A program made the position numbers and the translations under genes. A stretch of 51,511 nucleotides of DNA from CAYNVS01 sp964400725. Lineage in GTDB: Bacteria; Myxococcota_A; SURF-8; CAYNVS01. Of this stretch, positions 50,319 to 51,511 are shown in pieces. The stretch spans positions 1 to 51,511 of the forward strand of contig CAYNVS010000021.1 of NCBI GenBank assembly GCA_964400725.1. The letters run 5' to 3'. Position 1 is the stretch's first letter. Each line of letters opens with the position of its first letter. The notes under the pieces are model-generated. The model saw only the letters and a program-made list of their open reading frames with translations, was not told the origin of the DNA and ran no database searches.

Positions 50319-50355
50319 AAACCGTTTTTTAACAAAAAAAAACGGCTTTTTTTTT
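50319..50355 (+). terminator. Orphan plus-strand terminator-like hairpin
   Basis: The stem CCGTTTTTT/AAAAAACGG (50322-50330 with 50337-50345) is followed by C and nine T on the plus strand. No plus-strand gene ends here: the nearest upstream one stops at 32885. It lies in the 540-base gap between the glt-like operon and the DUF1015 gene. The rest of that gap holds only the two promoters. Confidence 0.55.
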
Positions 50356-50586
50356 GAAGCGATGCGTTTTGTTAAAATAATCATGCCTTATACGCCGCTT
50401 TAAAAAAGACGCTTATAACTTTTGCCGCGCAATCTTTTTTTAGACCGCCTAATTTCATCTTTATGCGATGTTATAAGAAATATTCATACAAGTTTCCGCG
50501 CCTGCATATCTGCGTATATATCGTCCAAGCAAATACATACGACGCGGGGTGTCAAAAAAATTGACGGCGGCGTTAATCGCAAATGC

Positions 50587-50614
50587 TTGATTTAAAAAAC
50601 GGTTGTTGTATAGT
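50587..50614 (+). promoter_or_regulatory. Promoter of the DUF1015 gene
   Basis: TTGATT (50587-50592) and TATAGT (50609-50614) are 16 bases apart, with a start expected near 50621 and a leader of about 50 bases before the ATG at 50671. Confidence 0.55.
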
Positions 50615-50670
50615 CGGCTTTGAAGCGCTTTTTTTAACCATCTTTTTAACGATTTTACAAGGAGCGAATC

Positions 50671-51511
50671 ATGTCCGACATAAGACCGTTCAAAGGCGTA
50701 AGACCAAGACCCGAATACGTCGCGCAGGTTGCAAGCCCCCCGTACGACGTTCTCAACAGCGAGGAAGCGGCGGCGATGGCGGAAGGAAACCCGATCAGCT
50801 GGCTGCATGTGTCCAAGTCGGAAATCGACCTGCCGCCCGAGGTCGATCATTACAGCCCGCTCGTTTACGAAAAGGCCGCGGAAAATTTCGCAAAACTAAT
50901 AGATAAAGGCGTCTTCATTCAAGACGACCGCGACTGTTTCTACGTTTACCAGCTTATTATGAACGGCCACAGGCAGCGCGGCATTATGGTCGGCGCGTCG
51001 GTGGACGAATACGAAAAAAATATTATTAAAAAACACGAGTTGACGCGACGCGACAAAGAGGACGACAGGACTAACCACCTCAAGGCGTTAATGGCCAACG
51101 CCGGCCCGGCGCTCTTCACATACCGCCATAAGCCGGAAATCACGAATTTTGTAAATAATTTGTGCGAAACCCGCAAACCCGACTACGATTTTACCGCTCC
51201 CGACGGCATTCGGCATACGGTTTGGGTTGTTGGCGAGCCGACCGAAGTTAAGCTGATTCAGGACGAATTTAAGAAAATCGACTGCATGTACGTCGCCGAC
51301 GGACACCACCGCACCGCCAGCGCCTTCCGCATGCGCAACCTAATGCGCGACGCAAACCCCAATCATACTGGAAACGAGCCTTACAACTACTTTATGACGG
51401 TAGTCTTCCCCGACGACGAGCTTAAAATTATGGGCTATCACCGCGCCGTAAAAGATTTTGATCAGGTCTCCAAGCACGTTCATTGCCTCATTCTCATCTT
51501 TTCCCTCTACC
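50671..51511 (+). CDS. DUF1015 family protein (partial, cut by the window end)
   Basis: The first 280 codons of a DUF1015 protein; full members have about 400-450 residues. The N-terminus MSDIRPFKGVRPRPEYVAQV with PYDVLNSEEA, the central ELTRRDKEDDRTNHLKAL and the signature YVADGHHRTASAF are unmistakable. The family has no firmly established activity; it is often found near serine or phosphoglycerate genes. AAGGAG lies six bases before the ATG. The last ten or so codons (from about 51460) become hydrophobic and unlike the family, which may reflect a sequence error near the end of the window. Confidence 0.88.
   Translation, partial: MSDIRPFKGVRPRPEYVAQVASPPYDVLNSEEAAAMAEGNPISWLHVSKSEIDLPPEVDHYSPLVYEKAAENFAKLIDKGVFIQDDRDCFYVYQLIMNGHRQRGIMVGASVDEYEKNIIKKHELTRRDKEDDRTNHLKALMANAGPALFTYRHKPEITNFVNNLCETRKPDYDFTAPDGIRHTVWVVGEPTEVKLIQDEFKKIDCMYVADGHHRTASAFRMRNLMRDANPNHTGNEPYNYFMTVVFPDDELKIMGYHRAVKDFDQVSKHVHCLILIFSLY

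Noticed and set aside
51460..51511. Change of character at the end of the DUF1015 gene
   Set aside because: The last codons look unlike the family, but the window ends here; a sequence or assembly error near the edge is as likely as a real difference.
1..51511. tRNA, rRNA or CRISPR elements
   Set aside because: No cloverleaf-like sequence, rRNA core or regular repeat-spacer array was noticed in any of the gene-free stretches.

Overview
The window looks like chromosomal DNA of an uncultured Gram-negative bacterium of roughly even base composition. Outer-membrane and periplasmic machinery is prominent: TonB-type proteins, a polysaccharide export lipoprotein with a beta-barrel partner, and many signal peptides. 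The glt-like cluster and the AgmX/PglI-type C-terminal domain point towards Myxococcota, Bdellovibrionota or Fibrobacterota-like lineages. Zinc-binding forms of S14, L31 and L36 and several GTG starts in ribosomal genes give no sharper placement, so the phylum stays open.

Layout. (1) 1-473: non-coding, with GGTAT repeats and a promoter. (2) 474-4934 (+): a four-gene cassette of a GldA/F/G-like ABC exporter plus a DUF4340 protein, closed by a bidirectional terminator. (3) 5005-9374 (-): rpmE, a DUF1385 membrane protein, prfA and a UDP-sugar pyrophosphorylase. (4) 9427-24472 (-): a single S10-spc-alpha array from rpsJ to rplQ, including secY, adk, map, infA, rpmJ and rpoA, behind a near-consensus promoter. 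The str genes do not precede it and rpsD is absent. (5) 24473-25669: 1.2 kb without genes, holding a cluster of REP-like hairpins. (6) 25670-26518 (+): proline dehydrogenase. (7) 26613-31358 (-): a B12-binding radical SAM protein, apparently with a leaderless transcript, followed by a transporter-HEAT repeat fusion. A TonB-family protein (31569-32885, +) is divergent from them. (8) 32901-38784 (-): an exopolysaccharide export locus made of a secreted protein, an outer-membrane barrel, a short OPX lipoprotein and a Wzc-like tyrosine autokinase, with a LexA-like regulator downstream. (9) 38884-50130 (-): an operon resembling the G1 gliding (Glt) module of Myxococcus, with a secreted protein, three large TPR or coiled-coil periplasmic proteins, a small secreted protein and a GltG/PglI-like TonB-domain protein. 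(10) 50671 to the window end (+): the start of a DUF1015 protein.

Taken together, regions 8 and 9 form an envelope block. The Glt-like module would build a periplasm-spanning TPR/TonB-type assembly. The adjacent OPX, barrel and tyrosine kinase would export a polysaccharide. No ExbB/ExbD/TolQ-type motor is present in the window, so the energy source, and whether the module drives movement or secretion, cannot be decided here. Most promoters proposed here are close to TTGACN-(16/17)-TATAAT, so ordinary housekeeping sigma recognition is expected. Functions are assigned by reading translated sequence and recalling families; no database search was possible.
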